64,000 nt of DNA from an uncultured Pseudomonadales bacterium (GCA_949372635.1 CASIAB010000009.1:126501-190500); one strand, 5' to 3'. Shown: positions 18,617-27,598, counted from the stretch's first letter. Notes: generated from the letters alone by a model not told the origin. A program made the numbers and translations.

Positions 18617-18778
18617 GTTTCCTATGACCCTCGTGTTATGCGATCGTCACTAACTGCGGACGCAGTTGATGGCGCTGAATTATTAAAAATCAATTTCGAG
18701 CTAGTATGCTATTCGTTTGTATAATAAATCTGTCCCAATTTATTCTCTGCCTGAAGCTAAGAGCAGCGTTCAAATAGT

Positions 18779-19858
18779 TTACTCTTTGGAAGGCAATTCC
18801 TTGATATAGAGATCCTGTTTTGAATAAGGGATTTCCACGTTGTTATCTCTGAACTGGTGATAAATTTCAGTATTGAGTATGTCCACCACTTTCCCTCGTA
18901 ACATGGGCTTTTCGATCCAGACTAGTAGATCGAAATCCAAGCTTGATGCGCCAAACACTCGGAAGCGCACCCTAGGCTCAGGGTCGGCGCAAACAGTCTC
19001 TTCGGCAATGGCGATATTGACTAGAATGCTTCTAACGAGATCAATGTCGCTACCGTAAGCAACACCAACGGCTATTGAGCAGCGGAACTTCTCGTGAGGG
19101 CCCCCAGATTCGTTAATAATTTTAGTATTACCCATAACAGAGTTAGGAATGGTAATTTCTACGTCTCCGCGGGTTAGCATTCGAGTAGAACGAATACCGA
19201 TATGGGTAATTTCACCTCTCTCCAAAGTATCCAGAACAACGTAATCCCCAATTTTGTACGGAGCGTCTGCCATGATGAAGACGCCGGAGAATAGATTGGC
19301 AAGTGTGTCTTTGGCAGCGAAGCCAACGGCGATACCTACAATGCCTGCAGATGCCAGCCAGGCTGTCATATCTATATGCCATGCGGAGAAAATAAAATAA
19401 ACCGCCATAACCACTATGAATATGTTAATTAAGTTCAAGAACAAAGGTAGCGTTTGATTATGAACAGCCTTAACTCTATTCTTATTTCGAGCTATAGCAG
19501 TCAGCATAATTCGATTGCTTGTCAGCAGGAACATTACCCAGATTACAATCGCAAAAGTTTGAATTAATGAAAAAGAAATTCCTAGGTAAGGTTCCGGTGG
19601 AGCAAGAATGAATATGGAGCCAGAAACTCCTACTAACAAAATGCTATTGAATAGTGGGCTTTGTAAAAGGTTGAATAGATGATCGTCGACTACGAGATTA
19701 GTTTTGGAAGCCAGTTTTTTCAAATTGGTTATGATTATGTTGTTAAAAATCCACCCAGCCGCTATACCTAGAATGAGAGGAATCAATGCTTGCAGATAAA
19801 TATTTTCGCCTACCAGCGATAGCAGCGGCGCGAGTAATGCAGAAGCTTCTTCGTTCAT
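18779..19858 (-). CDS. MscS-family mechanosensitive ion channel
   Basis: 359 residues with about four to five membrane helices. The pore helix region WLASAGIVGIAVGFAAKDTL is the TM3 motif of MscS, followed by ANLFSGVFIMADAPYKIGDYV and the beta domain with the GEITHIGIRSTRMLTRG segment and IPNSVMGNTKIIN. The C-terminal cytoplasmic vestibule domain is complete. It protects against hypo-osmotic shock by opening under membrane tension. It lies alone on the minus strand. Confidence 0.92.
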   Translation of the reverse strand: MNEEASALLAPLLSLVGENIYLQALIPLILGIAAGWIFNNIIITNLKKLASKTNLVVDDHLFNLLQSPLFNSILLVGVSGSIFILAPPEPYLGISFSLIQTFAIVIWVMFLLTSNRIMLTAIARNKNRVKAVHNQTLPLFLNLINIFIVVMAVYFIFSAWHIDMTAWLASAGIVGIAVGFAAKDTLANLFSGVFIMADAPYKIGDYVVLDTLERGEITHIGIRSTRMLTRGDVEITIPNSVMGNTKIINESGGPHEKFRCSIAVGVAYGSDIDLVRSILVNIAIAEETVCADPEPRVRFRVFGASSLDFDLLVWIEKPMLRGKVVDILNTEIYHQFRDNNVEIPYSKQDLYIKELPSKE

Positions 19859-20186
19859 TCTTTGCGACCCTTTTTGTTGTTCTTATATTCTCTCACTAAA
19901 TTACCACTATGAGGTATCTTACTGATTAGTAACAAAGTAGCCAAATAACAATTTGGTGCTTACGTATATACCTTACCTAAAAATACGTTAATAGTTTTTG
20001 GAATCTTGATCAGCTAATAGAGGCGGGGTAAATTTATTGGAAAATAAGCTTAGAAGACCGCCGCGGGGTGTGCGAGACGCGACCCCAACTGTCTGAGAGC
20101 TGTTTGTCCCATGTGGGCTTCGCGCAGTTGGGCTTGTAGCAAGCCGCTAGTGCCGTTTTGTGGAAGTATCTACACTCGCCGGTATT
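19859..20186. other. Intergenic region with clustered hairpins
   Basis: No gene. The half nearer the hydrolase gene is dense in potential stems: GGGGT/ACCCC (20065-20086, with inner GCG/CGC), CCCAACTG (20084-20091) with CAGTTGGG (20125-20132), CCC/GGG (20108-20117), and GGCTTG-TAG-CAAGCC (20131-20145). Two stems share bases and would be mutually exclusive. It lies just after the stop of the minus-strand hydrolase gene. It could be 3' structure or a small RNA; there is no T run. Confidence 0.45.
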
Positions 20187-21320
20187 TTAGTCCATGACAC
20201 GATAGCCCGATGGGGTGTATTCAATGGTGCTGGGGAAGTCCAATTCCTCGATTTTTGAATGCCCCACAAAGACTGCATCATCAGCTGCTCTGTTTGAGAG
20301 ATAACTCCGCATAAAATCGCCTTCAGATTCAAGGTCGGGTATCTGACCCGTCAGAGCCATGCGAACAATTTCCGCAACTTCCTCTGGGCTCTCACGCTGA
20401 GGATAGTGGGCTGCTGTTGGTAATAGCCAAAAGCTACTCTGGGCTTCCCGTTCATTTAGATAGGTATTCCACACATGATGGGAAATTCGAACGGGATTCA
20501 CGCTATCAGCTAATCCCCAAAGATACGCTACGGGCACCGGGCTGCGCGGTAAGTTCTCTAACCAGCGCACTTCGTTAGCCTGTCGTTCTAACAAATAACG
20601 GCCAACATAAATCAGGGAAATATTACCTTGGTTAAATGCGAAAATATCGGAGTAGGCAAGTGATTCAGGCTCGCCCTCGGTGCGCCGCGGCTGTGCTGCT
20701 CGCAATGCAAGCATTTGCGCGGCGGTACCGGGATCGAGCATCCTCATCTGAGCGGCGGACAGATTGGCCAGGGGAAGAAACATGCCACTGTTGGAAAGGA
20801 AGTGATAGTTAATCGTATAACCTGGGTCAGGGTTATCCAGGTAATTACCAAGAAACGCTAGTCCTATGCTCACACCCCGGTCATGGGTATAGAGCGCAAA
20901 ATTTTCGAATCCAACTACTTCTCGAACGAAGTGATCAACGATCTCTGCATTCTCTGCCAGCATGTAGTTGTAGCCATTAAGCGGCTTGTCAGAGAAGCCT
21001 GAGCCAGGGAAATCAAGCGCTGCAATATGATACTCGTCTTCAAGAAAGGGGATCATCTTGTGATAGTCGAAGCTGGAATTTGGGAAGCCATGGATCAGCA
21101 GCAACTTCGGTTTAGTTTCGTCTCCCCAGGTTCTATAGAAAACATTTACCTTGGTATCGTCGTTATCTTTAGTGGTAGATGTCCATTCGAAATAATCTCC
21201 ACCCTGATACCAATCTCGAGCGAGGTCAGAATAGAAAAAGAAATCATCATCCTGTGCTAGCAATGACTGGCAGCTAAAAGATATAAGGAAAAGTAAGGAA
21301 ATCTTTCTTGTAACATTCAT
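20187..21320 (-). CDS. Exported alpha/beta hydrolase, haloalkane dehalogenase/epoxide hydrolase-like
   Basis: The signal peptide is cleaved near SLLAQDD. The hydrolase core has LLLIHGFPNSS (oxyanion region, residues 74-83), ALDFPGSGFSDKP, and the nucleophile elbow THDRG, in which the nucleophile is Asp147 and not Ser. A late TAAHYPQRESPEEVAEI supplies the catalytic His. Asp nucleophiles are characteristic of haloalkane dehalogenases, fluoroacetate dehalogenases and epoxide hydrolases. The ~377-residue length and signal peptide make it a periplasmic form. The substrate is unknown. Confidence 0.8.
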   Translation of the reverse strand: MNVTRKISLLFLISFSCQSLLAQDDDFFFYSDLARDWYQGGDYFEWTSTTKDNDDTKVNVFYRTWGDETKPKLLLIHGFPNSSFDYHKMIPFLEDEYHIAALDFPGSGFSDKPLNGYNYMLAENAEIVDHFVREVVGFENFALYTHDRGVSIGLAFLGNYLDNPDPGYTINYHFLSNSGMFLPLANLSAAQMRMLDPGTAAQMLALRAAQPRRTEGEPESLAYSDIFAFNQGNISLIYVGRYLLERQANEVRWLENLPRSPVPVAYLWGLADSVNPVRISHHVWNTYLNEREAQSSFWLLPTAAHYPQRESPEEVAEIVRMALTGQIPDLESEGDFMRSYLSNRAADDAVFVGHSKIEELDFPSTIEYTPSGYRVMD

Positions 21321-21364
21321 GATTTTAACCCAATGTTCTGATAATGATTGTTTGCTGATTCAAA

Positions 21365-22327
21365 TTAGCGATCGGCCAAGCGTCCTGAGCCGCCGAGTTC
21401 ATAGTAGACGATAGGAACAAAATCTACCGGCCCCCAGCCAGGGTCGTCGGTCCATTGGGCATCATATGCAGCAGTCGGTTGGGCCGCCATCACCTCGTCC
21501 AGTTTTTTCCCCTCTCGGATCATGCTGAGAACTTGGCCTTGAATGTCGAGAATCATGTCACGAAATTCTACTAATTCGTCTCGACCAACCACTTCGAGGC
21601 CATGACCGGGTATAACTTTTGTGTCTGGGCCTGCTAAATCAATAGCCTGATCGATTGCCGCGATTGTGCCTCTGAGGGTGCCGCCGTTGTAGATATCGAC
21701 AATGGGATAGCCGGTAGTCCGGTACACATCGCCAAGGTGGAGCACGTCTGATCCTGCAAAGTAGACGAAGCTATCTCCATCTGTGTGGGCAGGAGGTGCC
21801 AGAAAAGCCCGCACCTCTTCTCCATTAAGATGGAAGCTCATGGTGTCGTTGAAGGTTATTAGCGGCCTAGCTGCGACAGGTTGTTGAGGCGCGTAACTGC
21901 CTCCGGCTCTTGGGTAGCGACTTCTTTCCTCGAAAAAGCGCAGGCGCGTGTTGTCATGAGCAAAGATCAGCACGCCCATGTCTGCCAGGTTCTCATTACC
22001 ACCCACGTGATCAATATGAATATGGGTGTTGATCAGAAACCGAATGTCTTCCTCGGTCACCTGCTTCAAGGCTGCTACCAGTCTATCGGTAAGTGGCGCA
22101 AATAGTGAGTCGACCAAGAGTACACCGTCGGGACCAACTTGAACGCCGATGTTACCGCCGCCTCCTGGGCGCTGGATCATGTAAACGTTACCAGCGACGG
22201 ACGTTATGGAAAGCTCCACCCCGGTAAAATTCCCCTGACTATAAGAGAAGCTAGTTGTAGCTGATAACCCCAGAACTGTGACAGTGAATAGCATTATTTT
22301 GTGTAGCCTCTTCATCTTTCCTTTCAT
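21365..22327 (-). CDS. Exported MBL-fold metallohydrolase
   Basis: After a signal peptide (to about residue 31) the metallo-beta-lactamase fold is clear: THIHIDHVGG (the H-x-H-x-D-H zinc motif at residues 102-107), a central HTDGDSFVYF with the third His, HLGDVY with the bridging Asp and the C-terminal VIPGHG. Two Met codons (22327 and 22315) are both possible starts. Such proteins hydrolyse varied esters, lactones or sulfonates; the substrate is not known. It lies 44 bases upstream of the dehalogenase-like gene on the same strand, so they probably form an operon. Confidence 0.85.
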   Translation of the reverse strand: MKGKMKRLHKIMLFTVTVLGLSATTSFSYSQGNFTGVELSITSVAGNVYMIQRPGGGGNIGVQVGPDGVLLVDSLFAPLTDRLVAALKQVTEEDIRFLINTHIHIDHVGGNENLADMGVLIFAHDNTRLRFFEERSRYPRAGGSYAPQQPVAARPLITFNDTMSFHLNGEEVRAFLAPPAHTDGDSFVYFAGSDVLHLGDVYRTTGYPIVDIYNGGTLRGTIAAIDQAIDLAGPDTKVIPGHGLEVVGRDELVEFRDMILDIQGQVLSMIREGKKLDEVMAAQPTAAYDAQWTDDPGWGPVDFVPIVYYELGGSGRLADR

Positions 22328-23160
22328 CCTTACCTATTTGATTCCAAAAACTTATTAATCTACCGAGTAGGCAGCGATATTTCAACTTGATTACAATGAA
22401 TCCTGAATCTAAAGAATTTCCTTGGATCGATTCATGCAGGGAATATTAGCAAAGACAACGATGTGACGGTAATGGCATATCTAGGACTAGTCTCTCCTTT
22501 GCCGAACGCTTTGCAGCTAGCGTGTCAGGATTAGCGAGGGATGCCCCGAAGAAACCACGCAAGCGCTGCGGTTAACCTAGGAAGTTGGGGTTGCCGGATC
22601 TCGGGGCAGCGATCTTGCCTAGGTCCAGCGGACCGCTATGTCACTGCTTCTTGAAAACGCTGAGCGGGTGCATCTACTCTCGTTCGATAATGAGGATCCA
22701 GATAACTATGTCGTCGCCTGACTACCGAGATCAGGCCCGCGATTTTAATAAGCGTAGTAGCTGGATTTTTCTATGACCCATCTGATGATGCTAATCCTGA
22801 GACCAATGTAGATTTGATTTCGAAAATAATAGAGTAAGAAATCCCACAATCTAAATAGAGATTTCATTTTAATCGCTGCTTTACTGATTAATAATGGATT
22901 GCATAGCGGGGTTAAAGCCTCTGATATTTTAAATTCCCTTGCAGTCGCTAATAAAAATCCTAGGCATGACTATTAAATGTTTACAGATAAGCCGCAGAGC
23001 GCAGTGGAACTATCGACATGAAATATTTTTGGTAGACAGTGCGACTCGATTCGAGTTTGAATCAAAGAGTTAAAAAAACTAGAGTGTGTGAAGAAGAGTG
23101 TTATGAGATTTTTAATAATCTAAATAAAATTACTCTACCCTATGTGTTCTAAACTGAGTT
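22328..23160. other. Long gap with unidentified coding-like scraps
   Basis: No intact gene in 833 bases. Plus-strand scraps look coding-like but are broken by stops: one in frame from about 22640 (ending DNEDPDNYVVA) and one at about 22715-22838 (AILISVVAGFFYDPSDD, ending SKIIE). I cannot name the family. TGCCCCGA (22542) and TCGGGGCA (22601) form an inverted repeat and GGTCC-AGC-GGACC (22622-22634) a hairpin. The last ~300 bases are AT-rich with nothing visible. Confidence 0.4.
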
Positions 23161-24204
23161 TTATCGCAGCACATGTCGCTCTAACATCTGTCGTCTAACT
23201 ACTGCGCCGTAAACATTTCCGTTAGCATCTACGCCAACACCTTCGGCGCCTGAATGATCGTCCCTCAGCGGTTCCATGTCTTCGATGAAGTCAGTCACTG
23301 TGCCATCAATTGCTGAGCCGATGCGAATGCCCTTTTTGATTCCTATTAATTCACCTGCGCCGGTGTCGGGCCCGGATTCCGAGTCGGCTACATAAATTTT
23401 GTCATCAGGGGTAATAAAAATACCGCTTGGGCGACCGAACTGTCTCCATTCGTCGATAAAAGCGCCATCGCGACTAAAAATTTGAATGCGATTATTTTCT
23501 CTATCACCAACAAACAAGCGTCCCTGGGAATCCATAGCTATGCTATGGGGTTCGCTAAGTTCTCCTTGCCCTGATCCTTTGCTTCCCCATTGATTAATGA
23601 ATCTTCCCTCAGATGAATAATGCACAATTCGATTATTCATACCGCCCCGATGGCTTTCAGCTACGAAGATATGCCCATCTTCAGGATCGATGACAACGTC
23701 ATTCGGGTTGAAGAGAAGCTCCGGCGTTGATCCGCCCCGTGCTTGTTGCCCGAGGGTCAGTAAAACCTCACCGTCGGAGCTGAACTTGAAAACCTGATGT
23801 CCAATAGTGTCGTTACTGCGCGCGTCTGTGACCCAAAGATTTCCCTCATAGTCCACCGTGGCACCATGTGGAAAAACAAACAGTCCTGCACCAAAAGAGT
23901 CCAGCAAATTTCCTTCATAGTCATATTTGAGAATTGGCGCTTCGCTGCGACCATCACAGGAGTTGCCAATGCAGCGGTGGACAACATAGATAAACCGACC
24001 ATCAGGAGAAGGTTCCACGGCAGTAACTGCTGCCCATTTCGTGCCTTCGGGTAACTCGCCCCAAGTCCGCTGTGTATCATAGAGCTGCGGTAGATCATTG
24101 CGCACGCCGTGGGCTGCTCCTACCGCCGATGGGGTTTGAGCGCGGACTTGAATCCCCACATTAGCAATGATTAGCGATATCAAGAAGAGGCCGAAATTTT
24201 TCAT
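23161..24204 (-). CDS. Exported NHL-repeat beta-propeller protein (peptidyl-hydroxyglycine lyase-like)
   Basis: A signal peptide (cleavage near VRAQTPS) precedes a six-bladed NHL propeller. The blades show repeating G-x-L/F-V-A/T-D-x-x-x-N-R-I-Q-x-F patterns: FPHGATVDYEGNLWVTDA, NPNDVVIDPEDGHIFVAE, EPHSIAMDSQGRLFVGDREN and FGRPSGIFITPDDKIYVAD. This arrangement resembles the catalytic lyase domain of peptidyl-alpha-hydroxyglycine amidating lyases, but enzymatic activity is not shown. It is probably a periplasmic binding or lyase protein of unknown substrate. Confidence 0.75.
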   Translation of the reverse strand: MKNFGLFLISLIIANVGIQVRAQTPSAVGAAHGVRNDLPQLYDTQRTWGELPEGTKWAAVTAVEPSPDGRFIYVVHRCIGNSCDGRSEAPILKYDYEGNLLDSFGAGLFVFPHGATVDYEGNLWVTDARSNDTIGHQVFKFSSDGEVLLTLGQQARGGSTPELLFNPNDVVIDPEDGHIFVAESHRGGMNNRIVHYSSEGRFINQWGSKGSGQGELSEPHSIAMDSQGRLFVGDRENNRIQIFSRDGAFIDEWRQFGRPSGIFITPDDKIYVADSESGPDTGAGELIGIKKGIRIGSAIDGTVTDFIEDMEPLRDDHSGAEGVGVDANGNVYGAVVRRQMLERHVLR

Positions 24205-24439
24205 AGTAATTTTGAGTAGTTTAGGTAAGTGGGCTGAAAGAACATGATCTAGATAGTTTATTTTTTCATTATACTATTATCGTCTTCGAGCAAAATGATT
24301 ATTGCAGAGATACTTGACGATACTGGATTTGCCTTATGATCAGAGAAAGTGTCGATAACCTCTGCTACCAGCCTTTCACCAGTCATTTCTAAAAATTTTC
24401 TTACCTTCTTGTTTGTTTTCCTGAAAAAGTATTACGGAT

Positions 24440-24488
24440 ACAACACTCAATAAAAAAACGAGTGCCCAATGAGACTATTGAGTGTTGT
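24440..24488 (-). repeat. 13-bp perfect inverted repeat at a gene 3' end
   Basis: ACAACACTCAATA (24440-24452) and TATTGAGTGTTGT (24476-24488) are exact reverse complements with a 23-base spacer that contains a run of seven A (T on the minus strand). The right arm overlaps the last codons and stop of the minus-strand 123-residue gene. It may act as a terminator, or be a repeat arm of other origin. Confidence 0.55.
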
Positions 24489-24846
24489 CGCTTTGAGTGA
24501 GGAAAATAGCACCAAAAATAACAGTGAAATTGCTATGAACCAATAATGGAGCGACTGATGAGAGTGGCTTGCGATTTTGCAGGTAGTTTAAAGCAAAAAA
24601 GCTTAAGGTCATGAAGCTGGCAGATTTGGTAATTACTAGGTTTAGAGCGCTGCCTAGCACCGGGTCAAAAGCTTCTAATTTGAATGGCCGATAAATGAAA
24701 AGTTGCCACCCAAAAAGGGGAAGAATACTTGTGGTCAATAGGTAGAGGGCAAGCAACACTATGAGGCCGCGAAATATGGACATCTTCCTTCGTAAGCCAA
24801 TAATCTTTATTTGAGTTATACGCATCACTAAACGAGTATAGCTCAT
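24475..24846 (-). CDS. Small hypothetical membrane protein
   Basis: A 123-residue protein with three hydrophobic segments (LIVLLALYLLTTSILPLFGW, a middle SASFMTLSFFALNYL and a last FTVIFGAIFL). I do not recognise the family. A second Met at 24783 follows GAAGGAAG and would give a 102-residue form starting just before the first helix; this may be the real start. It stands alone between an NHL propeller gene and a long gap, so it could also be non-functional. Confidence 0.45.
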   Translation of the reverse strand: MSYTRLVMRITQIKIIGLRRKMSIFRGLIVLLALYLLTTSILPLFGWQLFIYRPFKLEAFDPVLGSALNLVITKSASFMTLSFFALNYLQNRKPLSSVAPLLVHSNFTVIFGAIFLTQSDNTQ

Positions 24847-25138
24847 TTAGGATTATGAGTCTTAAGATCATGCACCAGCGGTGGTTCTTTGTCTCCTCCC
24901 ATGCTCCATACAGGCAGGGATTCGGTGAATTGTGTCGGAGAATGGCTCTGTTAGGGTAATGACCTCGACTTAGGAACTGATGGCAACCCGGTTTTTAAGG
25001 GAAGCATTACTGAGCCAGGTCAAAGGGAAGAGCAAGAGTACTCACCTGTTCTAAGATGAATTTTGCGAGCGTCAACACCAAGTGACGGAGCGGGCATAAT
25101 GACACGGACGCTCTGAACGCTCGCTTGTTCTTAAGGTA

Positions 25139-25410
25139 CTACGCGTCTTCGTCGACCGCCATGCCAGGGAAGTCGCTTATCTCGAACATTATTTCATTTC
25201 TTCGCATGAAAGGGGGCGTGAACGGCGCGTTATATGCAGCAGACTCAGGGCCTGAAACTGGGACTACGCCATTTTGACTCAGGTAATCTTGAAGTCGAAA
25301 CGCATAATAAGAATTTGAGTGGTCGTTAAACTGTTAGTATTACCGGGTATTTTTTACCTGCGTTACTGGTATGTGAGAAGCTGAACCCAACTTTTCCTTA
25401 AAAGCCATAC
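25139..25410 (-). pseudogene. Remnant of a SOUL-family heme-binding protein gene
   Basis: Reading the minus strand from about 25333 to the stop at 25139 gives the C-terminal part of a SOUL/HEBP protein: a DYLSQNGVVPVSGPESA stretch, then AAYNAPFTPPFMRRNEIMF, where Y-N-x-P-x-T-P-P-F-x-R-R-N-E is the family's end motif. Just upstream, stops interrupt the frame (25334-25336 and nearby), and a fragment MAFKEKLGSASHIPV at about 25360-25405 matches the preceding family region in the same broken way. No start or N-terminal domain remains. The flanking 24847-25138 holds nothing recognisable. Confidence 0.6.
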
Positions 25411-25454
25411 AAAGGTGGCTATTGATGATTTGACACTGCTTAGCCCTGATCATG

Positions 25455-25583
25455 ATGCTATCAACGCTGCCGACTTTATCTGCCGGTGATCCGGATATCC
25501 GCGAGTTGATGGCCACACAGGAGTTTGTTGCTTCTGAATTAAGCCGCTTATCTAATGATGAAATGGACGCTATTAATCGCTGA
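25455..25583 (+). other. Short coding-like fragment, unidentified
   Basis: A 42-residue reading frame (MLSTLPTLSAGDPDIREL..., ending NDEMDAINR) has protein-like composition but no ribosome site that I can defend, and I do not recognise it. Together with the SOUL remnant it suggests that the whole 24847-25839 gap is decayed coding sequence. From 25584 to 25839 I see only the approach to the next gene. Confidence 0.25.
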
Positions 25584-25839
25584 TTGGTGCGTCACACAGA
25601 TCAAGATGCCGCTTCAATGATAAGTTCCATTCCCGCCGTGAGCTAAATTGAGAGCGCTGCTGTGAGGAGCAAGATTGGCGGAAAGTTTAGTGTATGGAAT
25701 TGCTTGACACGATTCCCTCTCAAAAATGGTCAGATGTGGAAAAAAAGAAGCATCAGTCAATAATCCAAGTAGCCGAAAACTACTGTGTTATTATTTTGAC
25801 TCTATTTATAAATCCTATAGAACAGAGAGGCAAGAAATC

Positions 25840-26427
25840 ATGGGTTACTTAGGAAAAGGTTTGCTGGGACTCATAATTCTTCTGCTTGGCACTTTGTTGA
25901 CTCTGCGTGTAACCGGGCTCGACCCCGAATACATGGACTACACCACTGAAGAATACAATCAAAGAGGCCGGATGACTTGGCCCGGATTGTGGCTGTCCGG
26001 AGAGGTTGTCCGTGAGCCGGTGGCTGACTGGGATTGGGTCTCTGACGTAGAGAATCCAGAACGGGGTAGCACTATCATGCTTGAGACTCGAACCTGGTAT
26101 GGCGTACCTTACTCGGTTACGATTCTGCCAACTCCCCGTGGCGACAAACTCTATGTAGGTGGCAGTGCAAGAGGCGAAAGACTGGAAAGAGAGTTTCCCA
26201 ATTTTAAAATGTGGTGGGCAAACGTCGAACGCGACCCACGCGTGCGCTTAAAGATCGACGGAAAGATCTATGAAATGACAGCGGCGTTGGTCCGCGATCC
26301 TGCCGAACTCGCCGAAATTATCGGCAGAAACCCAATTACAACAACCGTAGCTGAAGACGGTACTGAGCAGGTCGTTGCCAAATGGTATTACTGGCGCATG
26401 TACCAGCGAAACATCGCGCAATACTAG
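25840..26427 (+). CDS. Membrane-anchored split-barrel-like protein
   Basis: I start at ATG 25840, which follows AGAGAGGCAAG and opens with an N-terminal helix GLLGLIILLLGTLLTLRVTG; an upstream start at 25726 would add 38 unlikely residues. After the anchor comes a ~150-residue globular part containing KMWWANVERDPRVRLKIDGK and YEMTAALVRDP. That W-x-x-N-x-x-x-x-P-x-V-x-x-x-x-x-G-x-x-Y pattern resembles deazaflavin-dependent nitroreductase / PNPOx split-barrel proteins. I call the fold tentatively and assign no function. The product is 195 residues. Confidence 0.6.
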   Translation: MGYLGKGLLGLIILLLGTLLTLRVTGLDPEYMDYTTEEYNQRGRMTWPGLWLSGEVVREPVADWDWVSDVENPERGSTIMLETRTWYGVPYSVTILPTPRGDKLYVGGSARGERLEREFPNFKMWWANVERDPRVRLKIDGKIYEMTAALVRDPAELAEIIGRNPITTTVAEDGTEQVVAKWYYWRMYQRNIAQY

Positions 26428-26468
26428 TCTAGATCTGCAATTTTTGGTTCCAAATCAAAACAATCCAA

Positions 26469-26492
26469 ATCAAAGGGGCAGAGTGCTTTGAT
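26469..26492 (+). terminator. Hairpin downstream of the split-barrel gene
   Basis: ATCAAAG (26469-26475) and CTTTGAT (26486-26492) are perfect seven-base arms with a ten-base loop, 42 bases past the stop. No T run follows. The left arm overlaps the second copy of a ten-base direct repeat CCAAATCAAA (26450 and 26465). Confidence 0.35.
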
Positions 26493-26634
26493 AAGGTGAG
26501 CTCCGATGTTAGATCAAGTTGCTCTCACTCCTTATTTTTTTCGATCAGAGAATTTCAGCATGCGGTCCCACCAACAAGCGTATAGACTTGTTGGAAGATA
26601 ATTCTTGTTAGTAAATAACCCAAGGAAGAACATC

Positions 26635-27081
26635 ATGCCCAGAGTCATTGCCATTGCTGCCCTATCAACCGTCTTGCTCGCCTGTCAACCCGAGACAGCC
26701 GGCACCCAAGCCTCTGAAACTGCCCAGCAGAGCGCAGCGCCGGAGTACCTGAATCCGAATCCACGTGCGCCTTATTCCGAAGGTGTCCGCTATGGCGGAC
26801 TGATCTTTTTAGCCGGTAAAACAGGAGGGCTCGGAGAGCCGGGAGTGCAGGCCGAAACACGACGTACTCTGGAAGCAATTCAGGACGCACTCGAACGCTT
26901 CGGCTCGTCAATGGATCGAGTTGTGAAATGCACAGTGTTTCTAGTCGACATGGCAGAGTGGAGTGCCATGAACGAGGTCTACGCAGAGTTCTTCCCTGAA
27001 AACAAGCCAGCTCGCACGGCCGTAGGAATCAGCTTGGGTGGAGACACCCGTGTAGAAATCGAGTGCATTGCTGCTACGTGA
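26635..27081 (+). CDS. RidA-family protein with a lipoprotein signal
   Basis: ATG 26635 follows AAGGAAGAAC and starts a short lipoprotein signal with lipobox LLAC (Cys at about residue 17). A spacer rich in Gln, Ala, Ser and Thr leads to a complete YjgF/YER057c/UK114 (RidA) domain: YLNPNPRAPYSEGVRYGG, LIFLAGKTGG, a CTVFLVDM strand, PARTAVGIS with the conserved substrate-binding Arg, and VEIECIA at the end. Cytoplasmic RidA deaminates reactive enamine/imine intermediates. Here the domain should be anchored outside the cytoplasm, so its role is open. Confidence 0.8.
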   Translation: MPRVIAIAALSTVLLACQPETAGTQASETAQQSAAPEYLNPNPRAPYSEGVRYGGLIFLAGKTGGLGEPGVQAETRRTLEAIQDALERFGSSMDRVVKCTVFLVDMAEWSAMNEVYAEFFPENKPARTAVGISLGGDTRVEIECIAAT

Positions 27082-27127
27082 GAGTAGTGCATTTCAACGG
27101 CCATACTCTGAGCTCTTGTAGAGAGTC

Positions 27128-27598
27128 TTAAGAAGAATTACTACGAGCTCGGATCGCCTTGGCAGCACTGGCTCTTGCGGCCAGTTTCCCGTTCTTTTGG
27201 AAAAAGTCTGCTTCAACAAAGCCGGTTGTACGACCACGATTGATTAGGCGTCCTTCTATTCGAATAACACCACTCTGCATGGGACGAAACATACGCGTGG
27301 TCAGCTCAGTGGTGGTGAACCATTCGCCATCTTCCAGAGCGCTCGCCATTGTCATCGATACGATATGGTCCGCAAGTGCGGCTATCCATCCACCAAAAAC
27401 ACGTTCTTCTTGAATATCGCGGCTACCGTCATTTGGCCATTCATAGACAACACGCCCGTAAGATACCTCCTTCAACCAAAGGTGGGGCTTTATTCCCAAA
27501 TTCAGAATACCCGGAGGTGGTTGCCAATCAACTGACCTTAACTTTTTGAAAAATTCAACTTGTTGTTGAGATAATTCTGTTCGTTCTATTTTACTCAT
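27128..27598 (-). CDS. PaaI-like hotdog thioesterase
   Basis: 156 residues with a single hotdog fold. RVFGGWIAALADHIVSMTMAS is the central helix region of PaaI/YdiI-type thioesterases, and TTELTTRMFRPMQSG followed by IRIEGRLINRGRTTGFVEADFF forms the strands. Members cleave acyl-CoA or acyl-ACP thioesters in the cytoplasm; the substrate is not clear. It is the last gene of the minus-strand run starting with the exported methyltransferase or the GxPDLxG gene, 52 bases after the SRPBCC gene. It converges with the RidA gene. Confidence 0.75.
   Translation of the reverse strand: MSKIERTELSQQQVEFFKKLRSVDWQPPPGILNLGIKPHLWLKEVSYGRVVYEWPNDGSRDIQEERVFGGWIAALADHIVSMTMASALEDGEWFTTTELTTRMFRPMQSGVIRIEGRLINRGRTTGFVEADFFQKNGKLAARASAAKAIRARSNSS

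Noticed and set aside
22585-22776. 63-codon reading frame in the 22.3-23.2 kb gap
   Set aside because: Composition is atypical (many Cys, Ser, Arg), no ribosome site, and the coding-like signal is in other, broken frames.
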